A stretch of 64,000 bases of DNA. It comes from JANRLL01 sp033762715 (GTDB lineage Bacteria > Pseudomonadota > Alphaproteobacteria > Rickettsiales > SXRF01). A program made the position numbers and the translations under genes. Shown in pieces: positions 7,870-16,727 of the stretch (its first letter is position 1; each line of letters starts with the position of its first letter). The notes beneath the pieces were generated by a model that saw only the letters and a program-made list of their open reading frames with translations, was not told the origin of the DNA and made no database searches. Where the stretch lies: positions 62,001 through 126,000 of the forward strand of contig JANRLL010000014.1 of NCBI GenBank assembly GCA_033762715.1, given 5' to 3'.

Positions 7870-10266
7870 ATGAAGTTTACTCTCTCCTGGTTGCATGAAC
7901 ACCTCTATACCAGTGCATCGCTAGACCAGATTAGCAAAACCCTGACTGCCATCGGCTTGGAAGTCGAATCAGTAAGCAATCCGGCTGAGTCGCTTAAAGC
8001 CTTCACGGTCGCAAAAATTCTCTCGGCCGACAAACATCCGGAAGCAGATAAACTGCGCGTCTGTAAAGTGCAAAGCGATGCGGGTGAATTGCAAATCGTC
8101 TGTGGCGCACCGAACGCGCGTGCTGGTATTTTTGTCGCACTTGCCAAAGAAGGTGCGCATATTCCTGGCAACGGTATGGTCATAAAAAAAACCAAAATCC
8201 GCGGCGTTGAAAGCTGCGGCATGTTATGCTCGGCCGATGAGCTTGCGCTTGGCGGCGACTCCGCCGGCATTATCGAATTGCCGGAAGCGCCCATCGGTGC
8301 ACCGATTGCCGATGTGCTAGGCCTTAACGATCCGGTGATTGAAATCGCTATTACTCCGAACCGCGCCGATTGTTTGGGCGTACGCGGCATTGCGCGTGAT
8401 TTAGCGGCAGCCAAACTGGGCACGCTAAAACCACTGCCCGACACGTCTGCCATCAAAGGCAGCTTCATCTCGCCGATCAATGTCAGCATTCAAGACGACA
8501 AAAAATGCCCGCAATTTATTGGCGCCTATATTAAAGGCGTGAAAAACGGCGAAAGCCCTACCTGGCTCAAGCAGCGCCTGGAAGCGATCGGGCAGAAATC
8601 CATTTCTACCTTGGTCGATATCACCAACTACATCACTTTCGATCTAGGCCGTCCGCTGCACGTATTTGACGCGCGAAAAGTAAGCGGCAATATCACCGTA
8701 CGCGATGCCAAAGAGGGCGAAAGTTTCAAAGCGCTTAACGGCAAAGATTATGTACTGAAAGCCGGCATGACGGTCGTTGCCGATGAACAGGCTGCTCTGG
8801 GTTTAGGCGGTGTCATGGGCGGTGAATCCACCGGCTGCCTGCCCGATACTACCGATGTATTTTTAGAAGTAGCGTTGTTTGATCCCACGCATATCGCGCA
8901 AACAGGCCGCACGCTGCAAATAGATTCCGATGCGCGCTACCGTTTTGAGCGCGGTATCGATGTCCATTTCGTGGAAACGGGTGCGCTGCTTGCCATTCGC
9001 CTGATTCGCGAGCTTTGCGGCGGTGACGTCAGCAATCTGGTAATCACCGGCAAAACGCCAGTGTGGCAGCGCAATTTTGATCTCACAGCTGCACGCATCG
9101 CATCATTAGGCGGAGTAACTTTAGCGACCGCCGAAGTGGCGCGTATTTTCACTGCGCTCGGTTTTTCTCATACTGCAACCGCCAGTGGCTGGGAAGTAGC
9201 ACCGCCATCTTGGCGCGCGGATATTGACGGTGAAGCCGATCTGATTGAAGAACTGCTGCGTATCCATGGCTATGAACATATTCCAGCCACGCCGCTGCCA
9301 AAACCAGCAAGCTTTACCAAAACGGCCCTGACCTTGGCGCAAAAGCGTGTGCATCTGGCGAAGCGTGGGTTAGCCGCACGCGGATTTTTAGAAACCTGTA
9401 GCTGGTCCTTCTTATCAGAAAAAAACGCGGCCTTATTTGGCGGCACCAACCCTGCGCTCAAACTACTCAACCCGATTGCAGCTGACTTAAGCGTGATGCG
9501 CCCAAGCTTGCTTCCCAACTTGCTGGATGCTGCCAGCAAAAACGCCAATCGCGGTGTTAAAGACATCAATCTCTGTGAGGTCGGCCTGCAATTTCATGAC
9601 ATCACGCCCGATGGCCAGAAGATGGTGGCGTGCGGCATTCGAAGCGGCGCGCAAAGCGGTTTCGCCCACAGCAAAGGCAATATGAAACAGGATGTGCGCA
9701 GCGTCGATGCGTTCGATGCTAAGGCCGATGCGCTCGCTGTGCTTATGAGCCTAGGCCTTGCCAAAGCCGACATCACCACGCAAGTGCCTAGCTATTATCA
9801 CCCAGGCCGCAGCAGCGCGCTCACGCTCGGTGGCAAAATTATCCTTGGCTATTTCGGTGAATTGCATCCTGCGATCGTTCAACAATTTGGTTTAGAACAA
9901 GTCGTGGGCTTTGAGCTTTTCTTAGAAGCGATCCCCGCGCCACGCGCCAAAGGTAAAGCAAAGCCCACCCTCAAACTTTCGGATTACCAAGCGGTCGAGC
10001 GCGATTTTGCCTTTATCGTCGATGAAAAAGTAAGCGCTGCCGACATTATTAAAACCATCAATGCTGCTGAGAAAAACCTGATCACGAGTGTTGAGCTGTT
10101 TGACGTATATAGCGGTAAAGGCGTCGATGACGGCAAAAAATCAGTGGCGATTAAAGTAACGCTGCAATCCTTTGAACGCACGCTGACCGATGCCGACATC
10201 ACCACCGTATCGCAAGCCATTATCGCTGCTGCGGCTAAAGGTTTCGCAGGAGTGCTGCGCGGATGA
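7870..10266 (+). CDS. pheT: Phenylalanine-tRNA ligase beta subunit
   Basis: 798 residues, full length. It has an N-terminal EMAP/tRNA-binding OB domain (~40-150, GAPNARAG...KIRGVESCGMLCSADEL), the B3/B4 editing domain (~210-380, VDITNYITFDLGRPLHVFDA), the B5 domain (~400-475), a catalytic-like core and a C-terminal anticodon-binding FDX-ACB domain (~705-798). It pairs with PheS in an alpha2-beta2 enzyme and hydrolyses mischarged Tyr-tRNA. Start: ATG behind GAGAGG. Its TGA overlaps the next gene as ATGA. Confidence 0.97.
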   Translation: MKFTLSWLHEHLYTSASLDQISKTLTAIGLEVESVSNPAESLKAFTVAKILSADKHPEADKLRVCKVQSDAGELQIVCGAPNARAGIFVALAKEGAHIPGNGMVIKKTKIRGVESCGMLCSADELALGGDSAGIIELPEAPIGAPIADVLGLNDPVIEIAITPNRADCLGVRGIARDLAAAKLGTLKPLPDTSAIKGSFISPINVSIQDDKKCPQFIGAYIKGVKNGESPTWLKQRLEAIGQKSISTLVDITNYITFDLGRPLHVFDARKVSGNITVRDAKEGESFKALNGKDYVLKAGMTVVADEQAALGLGGVMGGESTGCLPDTTDVFLEVALFDPTHIAQTGRTLQIDSDARYRFERGIDVHFVETGALLAIRLIRELCGGDVSNLVITGKTPVWQRNFDLTAARIASLGGVTLATAEVARIFTALGFSHTATASGWEVAPPSWRADIDGEADLIEELLRIHGYEHIPATPLPKPASFTKTALTLAQKRVHLAKRGLAARGFLETCSWSFLSEKNAALFGGTNPALKLLNPIAADLSVMRPSLLPNLLDAASKNANRGVKDINLCEVGLQFHDITPDGQKMVACGIRSGAQSGFAHSKGNMKQDVRSVDAFDAKADALAVLMSLGLAKADITTQVPSYYHPGRSSALTLGGKIILGYFGELHPAIVQQFGLEQVVGFELFLEAIPAPRAKGKAKPTLKLSDYQAVERDFAFIVDEKVSAADIIKTINAAEKNLITSVELFDVYSGKGVDDGKKSVAIKVTLQSFERTLTDADITTVSQAIIAAAAKGFAGVLRG

Positions 10267-10883
10267 GCACGCCCGATTACTGGCACGAGGCAAAAGCGCA
10301 TCTATCCAAAAAAGACAAAAAACTCGCCAAAATTATCGCCGGTTATGAAGGCGAAATGATGGTGCGCAAGGGTGATGCGTTTTATACGCTGGCTCGCGCC
10401 ATCGCCGGACAACAAATCTCGGTCAAAGCCGCAGACAGCATCTGGAAGCGCGTGGAAGCCGCACTTGGCAAAGTGACACCCGAAAACGCGATCAAATGCA
10501 AAGCAGAAAAGCTGCGTGCTTGCGGGTTTTCAGCCAGTAAAGTGGTCTATCTGCATGCGCTCGCCCAGCATTTCATTGACAACAAAGCGCTGATCAAGAA
10601 ATGGCCAAAGCTGAGCGATGACGAGATTATCCGCGAGCTCACCTCGATTAAAGGCATTGGCCGCTGGACGGCCGAGATGTTCCTGATTTTCCATCTGGGC
10701 CGCCCAAACATATTGCCATTAGGAGATTTGGGGCTGCTTAAGGCTATTTATCGCCATTATAATAAGAGCGAGAAAATGAGCCTAGCCGAGGTGCGCAAGC
10801 TTGCCGAAAAATGGCACCCCTATCATTCCGTTGCCACCTGGTATTTATGGCGTTCGCTTGACCCATTGCCGGTTGCATATTAA
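10263..10883 (+). CDS. DNA-3-methyladenine glycosylase II (AlkA type, HhH-GPD)
   Basis: A 206-residue base-excision repair glycosylase without the N-terminal domain of E. coli AlkA. It shows the AIAGQQISVKAADSIWKRV helix, the helix-hairpin-helix LTSIKGIGRWTAEMFLIFHL (~120-140) and the catalytic Asp in NILPLGDLGLLKAI. Family enzymes remove alkylated purines such as 3-methyladenine. The ATG overlaps the pheT stop by four bases, so it is translated with the synthetase operon; no functional link is obvious. Confidence 0.93.
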   Translation: MSTPDYWHEAKAHLSKKDKKLAKIIAGYEGEMMVRKGDAFYTLARAIAGQQISVKAADSIWKRVEAALGKVTPENAIKCKAEKLRACGFSASKVVYLHALAQHFIDNKALIKKWPKLSDDEIIRELTSIKGIGRWTAEMFLIFHLGRPNILPLGDLGLLKAIYRHYNKSEKMSLAEVRKLAEKWHPYHSVATWYLWRSLDPLPVAY

Positions 10884-10925
10884 AAGTCATGCAAGACAAC
10901 CATTGACCGTAGAAAAGAGCTTATA

Positions 10926-12221
10926 ATGATCCCACGCTATTCCCGCCCTGAAATGGTTTCCATCTGGACTGACGAGACCAAATATCAAATCTGGTTTGAG
11001 ATCGAAGCCCATGCGTGCGATGCGCTGGCTAAGCTTAAAGTAATACCTGAAAAAGCAGCGGCAACCATATGGAAAAAAGGCAAGTTTGATGTAAAGCGCA
11101 TTGATGAAATCGAGCGCGTCACCAAGCATGATGTGATCGCCTTTTTGACCAATGTCGCTGAATATGTCGGCCCCGAAGCCCGCTTCCTGCACCAGGGTAT
11201 GACCAGCTCGGATGTGCTCGATACATGCCTTGCCGTACAGCTCACCCGCGCCACCGATATTTTGCTCAAAGATTTGGACTTGCTGCTGGCTGCGATTAAA
11301 AAACGCGCGCTGGAAACCAAAAACGTACCGACTGTTGGCCGCAGTCACGGCATCCATGCCGAACCCGTCACCTTTGGTCTGAAACTCGCAGGCTATTATG
11401 CTGAGTTCGAGCGTTGCAAAGAGCGCCTTAAGCTCGCGCGCAAAGAAATCGCCACCTGCGCCATCTCCGGTGCGGTAGGCACATTTGCCAATATCGACCC
11501 GCGCGTGGAAGAATATGTGGCAAAAAAAATGGGGCTGATTGCCGAGCCGGTTTCGACCCAAGTGATTCCGCGCGATCGCCATGCTATGTATTTTGCCACC
11601 CTTGGCGTGATCGCCAGCTCGATGGAGCGCCTGGCGGTGGAAGTGCGTCATTTACAGCGCACCGAAGTATTAGAAGCGGAAGAATATTTCTCACCTGGTC
11701 AAAAAGGCAGCTCGGCCATGCCGCATAAGCGCAATCCGGTGCTGTCTGAAAACGTGACTGGCCTGGCGCGTTTGGTGCGCGGCTATGTGACACCGGCGCT
11801 CGAAAACGTGGCGCTGTGGCATGAGCGTGACATTTCGCATTCGTCGGTTGAACGCATGATCGGCCCTGATGCGACCGTGACGCTCGATTTCGCGCTGGTG
11901 CGCTTGGCAGGCCTGATCGACAAGCTCGTCATCTATCCAGAGCGCATGCAAGCCAATTTAGATAAGCTCGGTGGCCTGGTGTTTTCGCAGCGCGTGTTGC
12001 TTGCCCTCACCCAAGCGGGTGTTAGCCGTGAGGATTCCTATAAGCTGGTGCAGCGCAATGCGATGAAAGTATGGGAGCAAGGCAAAGACTTTTTCACCGA
12101 GCTTTCCAAAGACAAAGACGTCACCGCCAAGCTGAAGCCAGCGGAACTGAAAAAACTATTCGATGTGAAATACCATACCAAGCATGTCGACACTGTTTTC
12201 AAACGCGTATTTGGAAAATAA
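10926..12221 (+). CDS. purB: Adenylosuccinate lyase
   Basis: A 431-residue fumarase/aspartase superfamily enzyme acting twice in purine synthesis, on SAICAR and adenylosuccinate. Visible motifs are HQGMTSSDVLDTCLAVQL, TVGRSHGIHAEPVTFGLKLA (catalytic His region) and the superfamily signature GQKGSSAMPHKRNPVLSENV around the catalytic Ser. Length fits the Bacillus/alphaproteobacterial form. The stop TAA shares its last A with the ATG of the HIT gene. Confidence 0.97.
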   Translation: MIPRYSRPEMVSIWTDETKYQIWFEIEAHACDALAKLKVIPEKAAATIWKKGKFDVKRIDEIERVTKHDVIAFLTNVAEYVGPEARFLHQGMTSSDVLDTCLAVQLTRATDILLKDLDLLLAAIKKRALETKNVPTVGRSHGIHAEPVTFGLKLAGYYAEFERCKERLKLARKEIATCAISGAVGTFANIDPRVEEYVAKKMGLIAEPVSTQVIPRDRHAMYFATLGVIASSMERLAVEVRHLQRTEVLEAEEYFSPGQKGSSAMPHKRNPVLSENVTGLARLVRGYVTPALENVALWHERDISHSSVERMIGPDATVTLDFALVRLAGLIDKLVIYPERMQANLDKLGGLVFSQRVLLALTQAGVSREDSYKLVQRNAMKVWEQGKDFFTELSKDKDVTAKLKPAELKKLFDVKYHTKHVDTVFKRVFGK

Positions 12222-12646
12222 TGTCGTTCACGCTTCACCTGCAACTCGCTGCCGACACCATCCCACTAGGTGATTTGCCACACTGCCGCGTGCTACTGAT
12301 GAATAATGCGAATTTTCCTTGGCTGATTCTGGTGCCGCGTCGTGATGGTTTGCGTGAGCTATTCGATTTGGGCACCGATTATGATGCGGTGATGCAAGAA
12401 GTAAAACAGGTTAGCGAGCAATTTGCGGCCTATACCAAAGCCGATAAAATAAACGTCGCCGCATTGGGCAATATGGTGCCGCAATTACATATTCATATTA
12501 TCGCTCGTTTTAAGGGTGATGCCGCCTGGCCTAACCCAGTATGGAATAGCGGAATCGACCCTCTACAATACAGCTCGCAACAGGCACAGTCTCTCATCCA
12601 GAAAATGTTATCCACAGCTGACTTTGGCAACATTACAAATTTGTAA
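12221..12646 (+). CDS. HIT family protein
   Basis: A 141-residue histidine-triad-fold protein, probably a nucleotide hydrolase or transferase of unknown substrate. The triad region is VPQLHIHIIARF: the usual H-x-H-x-H reads Q-L-H-I-H, so the first His is Gln, a recurrent variant of one bacterial HIT subgroup as far as I recall. NANFPWLILVPRRDGLRELFDL marks the N-terminal half. The ATG overlaps the purB stop (TAATG). Long antiparallel reading frames here are shadows. Confidence 0.88.
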   Translation: MSFTLHLQLAADTIPLGDLPHCRVLLMNNANFPWLILVPRRDGLRELFDLGTDYDAVMQEVKQVSEQFAAYTKADKINVAALGNMVPQLHIHIIARFKGDAAWPNPVWNSGIDPLQYSSQQAQSLIQKMLSTADFGNITNL

Positions 12647-12691
12647 TACTTCTGTCATTGCGGCCTCATATTGAGGGTGATAATCCTCAAT
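12632..12691. promoter_or_regulatory. Two perfect dyads before the Ala/Lys-rich peptide gene
   Basis: ATTACAAATTTGTAAT (12632-12647) is a perfect 16-base palindrome covering the last codons and stop of the HIT gene. ATTGAGG (12670-12676) and CCTCAAT (12685-12691) form a 7-base inverted repeat with an 8-base loop. The first looks like a dimeric repressor operator; the second could be the HIT terminator or part of the leader of the small peptide gene. No T run follows. Both functions are inference. Confidence 0.35.
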
Positions 12692-12743
12692 GCATCCTTC
12701 AAACAAGGATATTTTTTCAACTTCTTTTCAAAGGATTTATCCC

Positions 12744-12929
12744 ATGAACAAGACCCTCGCTCTCCTCGCTGCTACCGTTGCTGTAGCATTCGCTGCTCCT
12801 TCTTTCGCTAACGAAGCTGCTGCTCCTGCTGCTGCTCCTGCTGCTAAAAAAGAAGAAGCTAAAAAAGAAGAAGCTGCTAAAGCTGCTCCTGCTGCTGGCG
12901 AAGCTAAAAAAGCTGAAGAAAAGAAATAA
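12744..12929 (+). CDS. Small exported Ala/Lys/Glu-rich protein
   Basis: 61 residues from the ATG at 12744 behind AAGGAT. Residues 1-22 are a textbook signal peptide (KTLALLAATVAVAFAAPSFA, then NEAA). The mature ~39 residues consist only of Ala, Lys, Glu, Pro and one Gly, arranged as APAAAPAA and KKEEAKKEEAA repeats, so it should be disordered or helical and highly charged. Similar low-complexity periplasmic peptides occur in proteobacteria without known function. A strong terminator follows, so it is probably an independent, well-expressed unit. Confidence 0.75.
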   Translation: MNKTLALLAATVAVAFAAPSFANEAAAPAAAPAAKKEEAKKEEAAKAAPAAGEAKKAEEKK

Positions 12930-12955
12930 TATTTCTTTCTTAGAGTTTTCTAATA

Positions 12956-12987
12956 AAAACGCGCTGGCTATGGTCAGCGCGTTTTTT
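12956..12987 (+). terminator. Rho-independent terminator
   Basis: AAAACGCGCTG (12956-12966) pairs perfectly with CAGCGCGTTTT (12975-12985) across an 8-base loop, and the T run extends to 12987. It lies 26 bases after the stop of the Ala/Lys-rich peptide gene. Confidence 0.9.
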
Positions 12988-13058
12988 ATTGTCTTGGACA
13001 TGCGAATCGGGTTGGCCTGGGCGGCGATGAGCAGGCCCTGAATGTGAACGGGCGAAAC

Positions 13059-13484
13059 TTACTGTTTTTTCCTGGCTAAAAGATAGCCGATGAATAATAG
13101 TGTTGCCACTACGATGGCAAACTGCATCAACTCATAAACGGATGATTGGTAATAGCGGCAGAAGGTAAAGCCCTCGTTCCACCCACTCCGATAATGGTCT
13201 TTGTCCAAACCAGCTGTTGATTTCCCTGCCGTTGCAGATGCTTTTTCTCCAGGCGCCGCCGGAAACTCTATTTCTTTCACAAAAGGTTTTTCCAACAAAG
13301 GCGCGTAAAGAAGCGACCAGGAATTGGTTCCACTAATGCAGCCATCCTCCCATCCTTTTACGTAGTAGGTGCTCTGGGTGCTTGCGGGTTTATGCGTTAA
13401 CCATAGCCCTGGGCGAAAAGTGAGGGTTGCAGCTGAAATACATACAACGACTATGACATAAATTGCTTTTTTCTTATCAACCAT
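13059..13484 (-). CDS. Hypothetical two-helix membrane protein with duplicated YxxGW motif
   Basis: 141 residues, family not recognised. Residues ~8-26 and ~118-137 are hydrophobic and flank a ~90-residue loop, so both ends probably sit in the cytoplasm and the loop outside. The loop carries two copies of a motif, YYVKGWEDGCISG and YRSGWNEGFTFC, each a Y-x-x-G-W-x-(D/E)-G core followed by a Cys. Between them lies an Ala/Lys/Gly-rich linker. A GGAGGGA ribosome-binding site precedes the ATG at 13482-13484. The Cys-patterned mini-gene at 13524-13634 lies 39 bases upstream on the same strand and is probably co-transcribed. Confidence 0.65.
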   Translation of the reverse strand: MVDKKKAIYVIVVVCISAATLTFRPGLWLTHKPASTQSTYYVKGWEDGCISGTNSWSLLYAPLLEKPFVKEIEFPAAPGEKASATAGKSTAGLDKDHYRSGWNEGFTFCRYYQSSVYELMQFAIVVATLLFIGYLLARKKQ

Positions 13485-13523
13485 GGAACTCCCTCCAGAA
13501 CCTTATATGCAACAACAGCATCC

Positions 13524-13634
13524 TTAACAGTTTTGCGGACAATCAGGGTTACACTCTATACCACACTCTGCAGCGGGAACTTTTGGGGCCATAAGCGCCA
13601 CCATCATAATAAAAATTGCTGCTAATCGTGTCAT
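13524..13634 (-). CDS. 36-residue exported Cys-patterned peptide (short ORF)
   Basis: Short reading frame from the ATG at 13632-13634 to the TAA at 13524-13526. Residues 1-22 look like a signal peptide (MTRLAAIFIMMVALMAPKVPAA). The mature part is ECGIECNPDCPQNC, with four cysteines evenly spaced as C-x3-C-x3-C-x3-C, suited to two disulfides or a metal site. The ribosome-binding site is weak (GGGCAGAG). It sits between a tRNA gene and the YxxGW membrane protein, both on the same strand. The composition argues for a real gene, but the short length leaves doubt. Confidence 0.5.
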   Translation of the reverse strand: MTRLAAIFIMMVALMAPKVPAAECGIECNPDCPQNC

Positions 13635-13705
13635 AACACTCTGCCCACAAAAAAACATGCCTAAAGGTACAATGTGCAGCTATTTTTACAAGAAAATTTG
13701 GAAGG

Positions 13706-13780
13706 TGGTGGCTCGAGAGGGATTTGAACCCCCGACCAAGGGATTATGATTCCCCTGCTCTACCACTGAGCTACCGAGCC
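13706..13780 (-). tRNA. tRNA with CAT anticodon (tRNA-Met elongator or tRNA-Ile2)
   Basis: 75 bases with a complete cloverleaf on the minus strand: acceptor GGCTCGG/TCGAGCC, D-arm GCTC/GAGC, anticodon arm GGGGA-ATCATAA-TCCCT with anticodon CAT, variable loop TGGTC, T-arm GGGGG-TTCAAAT-CCCTC, discriminator A and an encoded CCA. A paired 1-72 excludes the initiator. The loop reads like an elongator Met tRNA and the variable loop like a lysidine-modified Ile2 tRNA. I cannot decide between them by eye. Confidence 0.92.
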
Positions 13781-13915
13781 ATAGCTATGCTTATATAGTG
13801 GCATAGGGATTAGGGATTAGTGGACAAAAAAGCAAGCAAAAACTATCTGCCAGATTGAATTCGCATTTTTTTTCCTGTAAAAGCGGTAAATTACAAGAAA
13901 AACAAGAGGAAAACC

Positions 13916-14797
13916 ATGTCTCAAACCCCGTTCACTATTGGCGCACTGCAGATGCGCTATGAGGGCAATCCTAAGGCACAGCTAGATAAGGCCTGTGCGA
14001 TGCTAGAACAGGCGGCTGCTAAAGGTGTGCAAGTGGCGTGTTTGCCCGAATTGTTCTTGACCGATTATTTCTGTCAAACCCATAATCCGGACCTGTTCAA
14101 TCTGGCCGAGCCGATTGATGGGCCTACGACCCAGGCGCTAGCCAAAGTCGCCAAAAAAACCGGCATGGTGATTATCAATTCCATTTTTGAAAAGCGCGCT
14201 GCCGGTGTCTATCACAACACAGCCGTGATTATTGAGAAAGATGGCTCGACAGCAGGCATCTACCGCAAAATGCATATCCCGCATGATCCGTTGTTTTTTG
14301 AGAAATATTATTTCACCCCAGGTGATACCGGCTTTAAAGCTTTCGATACCACCGCTGGAAAATTCGGCACGCTGATTTGCTGGGACCAATGGTATCCGGA
14401 GGGAGCACGCCTGACCGCCTTGCAAGGCGCTAATGCGCTCTTCTACCCTACCGCGATTGGTTGGCAGCCTTATGAAAAAGCAGAATTCGGCGAAGCGCAG
14501 CTTTCGGCCTGGATCACCATTCAACGCTCGCATGCCATCGCCAATGGCGTGTATGTTTGCGCGGTTAACCGCATTGGCCATGAAGGTCCTAAAGATGCGG
14601 GTATCGAGTTCTGGGGCAATTCGTTTATTGCCGATCCGTTCGGCCGTATTTTGGCACAAGCCAGTAGCGATAAGGAAGAAATCCTCACCGCCCAGGTCGA
14701 TCCGAAATGGGGTGAGCAAACCCGCCGCTGGTGGCCATTTATGCGCGATCGACGCATCGATGCTTACGGCGACATCACCAAGCGTTTCGGTAACTAG
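13916..14797 (+). CDS. aguB: N-carbamoylputrescine amidase
   Basis: A 293-residue nitrilase-superfamily amidohydrolase that converts N-carbamoylputrescine to putrescine. The catalytic triad is visible: Glu in CLPELFLTDYF (~42), Lys in YRKMHIPHDPLFFEKYYF (~120) and Cys in GTLICWDQWYPEGARL (~158). The YFTPGDTGF segment and the C-terminal TRRWWPFMRDRRIDAYG fit AguB. It is adjacent to aguA, which makes its substrate, and the pair forms the two-step agmatine-to-putrescine route. A good AGAGGAAA ribosome-binding site precedes the ATG. Confidence 0.95.
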   Translation: MSQTPFTIGALQMRYEGNPKAQLDKACAMLEQAAAKGVQVACLPELFLTDYFCQTHNPDLFNLAEPIDGPTTQALAKVAKKTGMVIINSIFEKRAAGVYHNTAVIIEKDGSTAGIYRKMHIPHDPLFFEKYYFTPGDTGFKAFDTTAGKFGTLICWDQWYPEGARLTALQGANALFYPTAIGWQPYEKAEFGEAQLSAWITIQRSHAIANGVYVCAVNRIGHEGPKDAGIEFWGNSFIADPFGRILAQASSDKEEILTAQVDPKWGEQTRRWWPFMRDRRIDAYGDITKRFGN

Positions 14798-14799
14798 CC

Positions 14800-15831
14800 A
14801 TGTATAAGATGCCCGCGGAGTGGGAACTTCATACGGCTACCTGGCTCGCTTGGCCTCATAACAAAGAAGACTGGCCGGATAAATTTGCGCCTATTCCCTG
14901 GGTATATGCCGAGATTATTCGCAATTTGGCGCAGGTTGAGCGGGTGCGGCTGGTGGTTAAAAACGACGCGCATAAAACCGAAGCTAAAAGCATTTTAAAA
15001 CGCGCCGGTGTGAATCTCAAGCAGGTGGACTTTTATATAATCCCCACTGACCGTGTGTGGCTGCGCGATTCGGGCCCTATTTTTGTGCGCGATGCTAAGA
15101 ATAGATTGGCGATGATGGACTGGCGGTTTAATGCGTGGGCCAAATACTCCAATCATAAAAAAGACGACAAGGTACCTGAGCAGATTGGCGCATATTTCAA
15201 AAAACATGCGCGTATTCAGCCGATGCATAAGGGCAAGCGCGTGGTGCTCGAAGGTGGCTCGATTGACGTCAACGGCAAAGGCACGCTCATTACTACGGAA
15301 GAATGTTTGCTGAGCAAAATTCAGGAGCGTAACCCTGACTTTAAGCGCGACGACTACGAAGCCGTGTTTGAACACTATCTGGGTATCACCAACATCATCT
15401 GGCTGGGCAATGGCATTGTCGGCGACGACACGCACGGCCATGTGGATGACATCACCCGTTTCGTGAATGCGAATACCATTGTCACCGTGGTTGAGAAAAA
15501 CACCAAGGACGATAACCATGTATTACTCAAAGAGAATGTCAAACGCCTGAAAGCGGCGCGCGATCAAAACGGCAAGCCGTTTAACATCATCGAGCTTCCG
15601 ATGCCAAAGCCTGTGGTATTTGAAGGCCAGCGCCTACCTGCTTCCTATGCCAATTTCCTGATCGCCAATGGTATGGTGTTGGTGCCAACCTTTAATGATG
15701 CTAATGACCGCGTCGCACTCAATATTCTAGCCGAAGCGCTACCTAAACATACAATCGTGCCGATTCATTCGGTCGATCTGGTGTGGGGCTTAGGCACGAT
15801 CCATTGTATGAGCCAACAGGAGCCGGCATGA
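14800..15831 (+). CDS. aguA: Agmatine deiminase
   Basis: A 343-residue enzyme of the guanidino-group modifying (peptidylarginine deiminase) superfamily that hydrolyses agmatine to N-carbamoylputrescine and ammonia. Signature stretches are PAEWELHTATWLAWPHNKEDWP, DRVWLRDSGPIFVRD, VLEGGSIDVNGKGTLITTEECLL, HGHVDDITRFV and the catalytic Cys in GLGTIHCMSQQEP near the C-terminus. It starts 2 bases after aguB and its stop overlaps the YihY gene as ATGA. Confidence 0.96.
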   Translation: MYKMPAEWELHTATWLAWPHNKEDWPDKFAPIPWVYAEIIRNLAQVERVRLVVKNDAHKTEAKSILKRAGVNLKQVDFYIIPTDRVWLRDSGPIFVRDAKNRLAMMDWRFNAWAKYSNHKKDDKVPEQIGAYFKKHARIQPMHKGKRVVLEGGSIDVNGKGTLITTEECLLSKIQERNPDFKRDDYEAVFEHYLGITNIIWLGNGIVGDDTHGHVDDITRFVNANTIVTVVEKNTKDDNHVLLKENVKRLKAARDQNGKPFNIIELPMPKPVVFEGQRLPASYANFLIANGMVLVPTFNDANDRVALNILAEALPKHTIVPIHSVDLVWGLGTIHCMSQQEPA

Positions 15832-16718
15832 AAAAGCACCTCAAGGGGTTTTGGCGTTGCCTGAAGGATGCTGCCTATGACACCATCATCACCCATGATG
15901 GCATTGAGCATGCGGGCTATCTTGCCTTTCTGAGTTTGCTGGCGCTATTTCCCTTTTTGGTCTTCACCGTGGCATTGGTGGGTATGCTAGGCCAAGGCGA
16001 TGCCGGCAATGAATTTATTTCTTACCTCTTTGCCAAACTCCCCAACAATATCACCGGCGCCATTAAGCCGCGCGTGGATGAAATTATCTCTGGCCCGCCA
16101 CAAGGCTTGCTCACCGTATCGATTCTAGGCGCTATCTGGACAGCGTCATCGGCCATTGAGGGCATACGTACCATTTTAAACCGCGCTTACCGCGTGGCTA
16201 ATCCGCCGGCTTATTTGTCGCGCCGCCTGATGAGTGTGGTGCAGCTGATATTGCTGACCTTTGTGACGCTATCGGGTATTGTTATTACGGTACTGGTGCC
16301 GCTTTTCTTCCGCCATGTCGAGGTGTGGACCGGCATCACCATCATCCCGCATAATCTAGAAGGCTGGAAATATACCGCCGCGCTCTTTACCATCTTGGTG
16401 CTGTTTTTAAGCATCTGCTATATTTACTACATCATTCCCAACATCAAGCAGCATATGGTGACCGTTGCACCTGGCGCCCTGCTCACCCTTATCCTCTGGT
16501 TGGTGGCCGCGCATTTATTCACGCTGTATTTATCTAATTTCAACCAGGTGAATCTGATTTACGGCAGCTTGGGCGGCGTGATTGCAGCACTGCTCTTTTT
16601 CTATATCTGCAATATTATCTTTATTTTTGGCGCCGAGTTTAATCACCAAATTGCCCAGGCGCTACATATCCGCACAGTAGAGCGCGAACATACACCTGGC
16701 ACGCAGCACAAACGCTAA
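15829..16718 (+). CDS. YihY/BrkB family membrane protein
   Basis: 296 residues from the ATG at 15829, which overlaps the aguA stop; a longer in-frame version from 15783 would lie inside aguA and lacks a ribosome-binding site. Six hydrophobic segments are evident, with the family features HAGYLAFLSLLALFPFLVF near the N-terminus, an IEGIRTILNRAYRV segment, and YGSLGGVIAALLFFYI towards the end. Members are conserved inner-membrane proteins, once annotated as RNase BN by mistake; their transport role remains uncertain. Confidence 0.9.
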
Positions 16719-16727
16719 AGCGCTTTC

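Noticed and set aside
13800..13825. GGGATTAGGGATTAG tandem repeat
   Set aside because: Two copies of a 7-mer near a tRNA promoter; expected by chance and with no associated structure.
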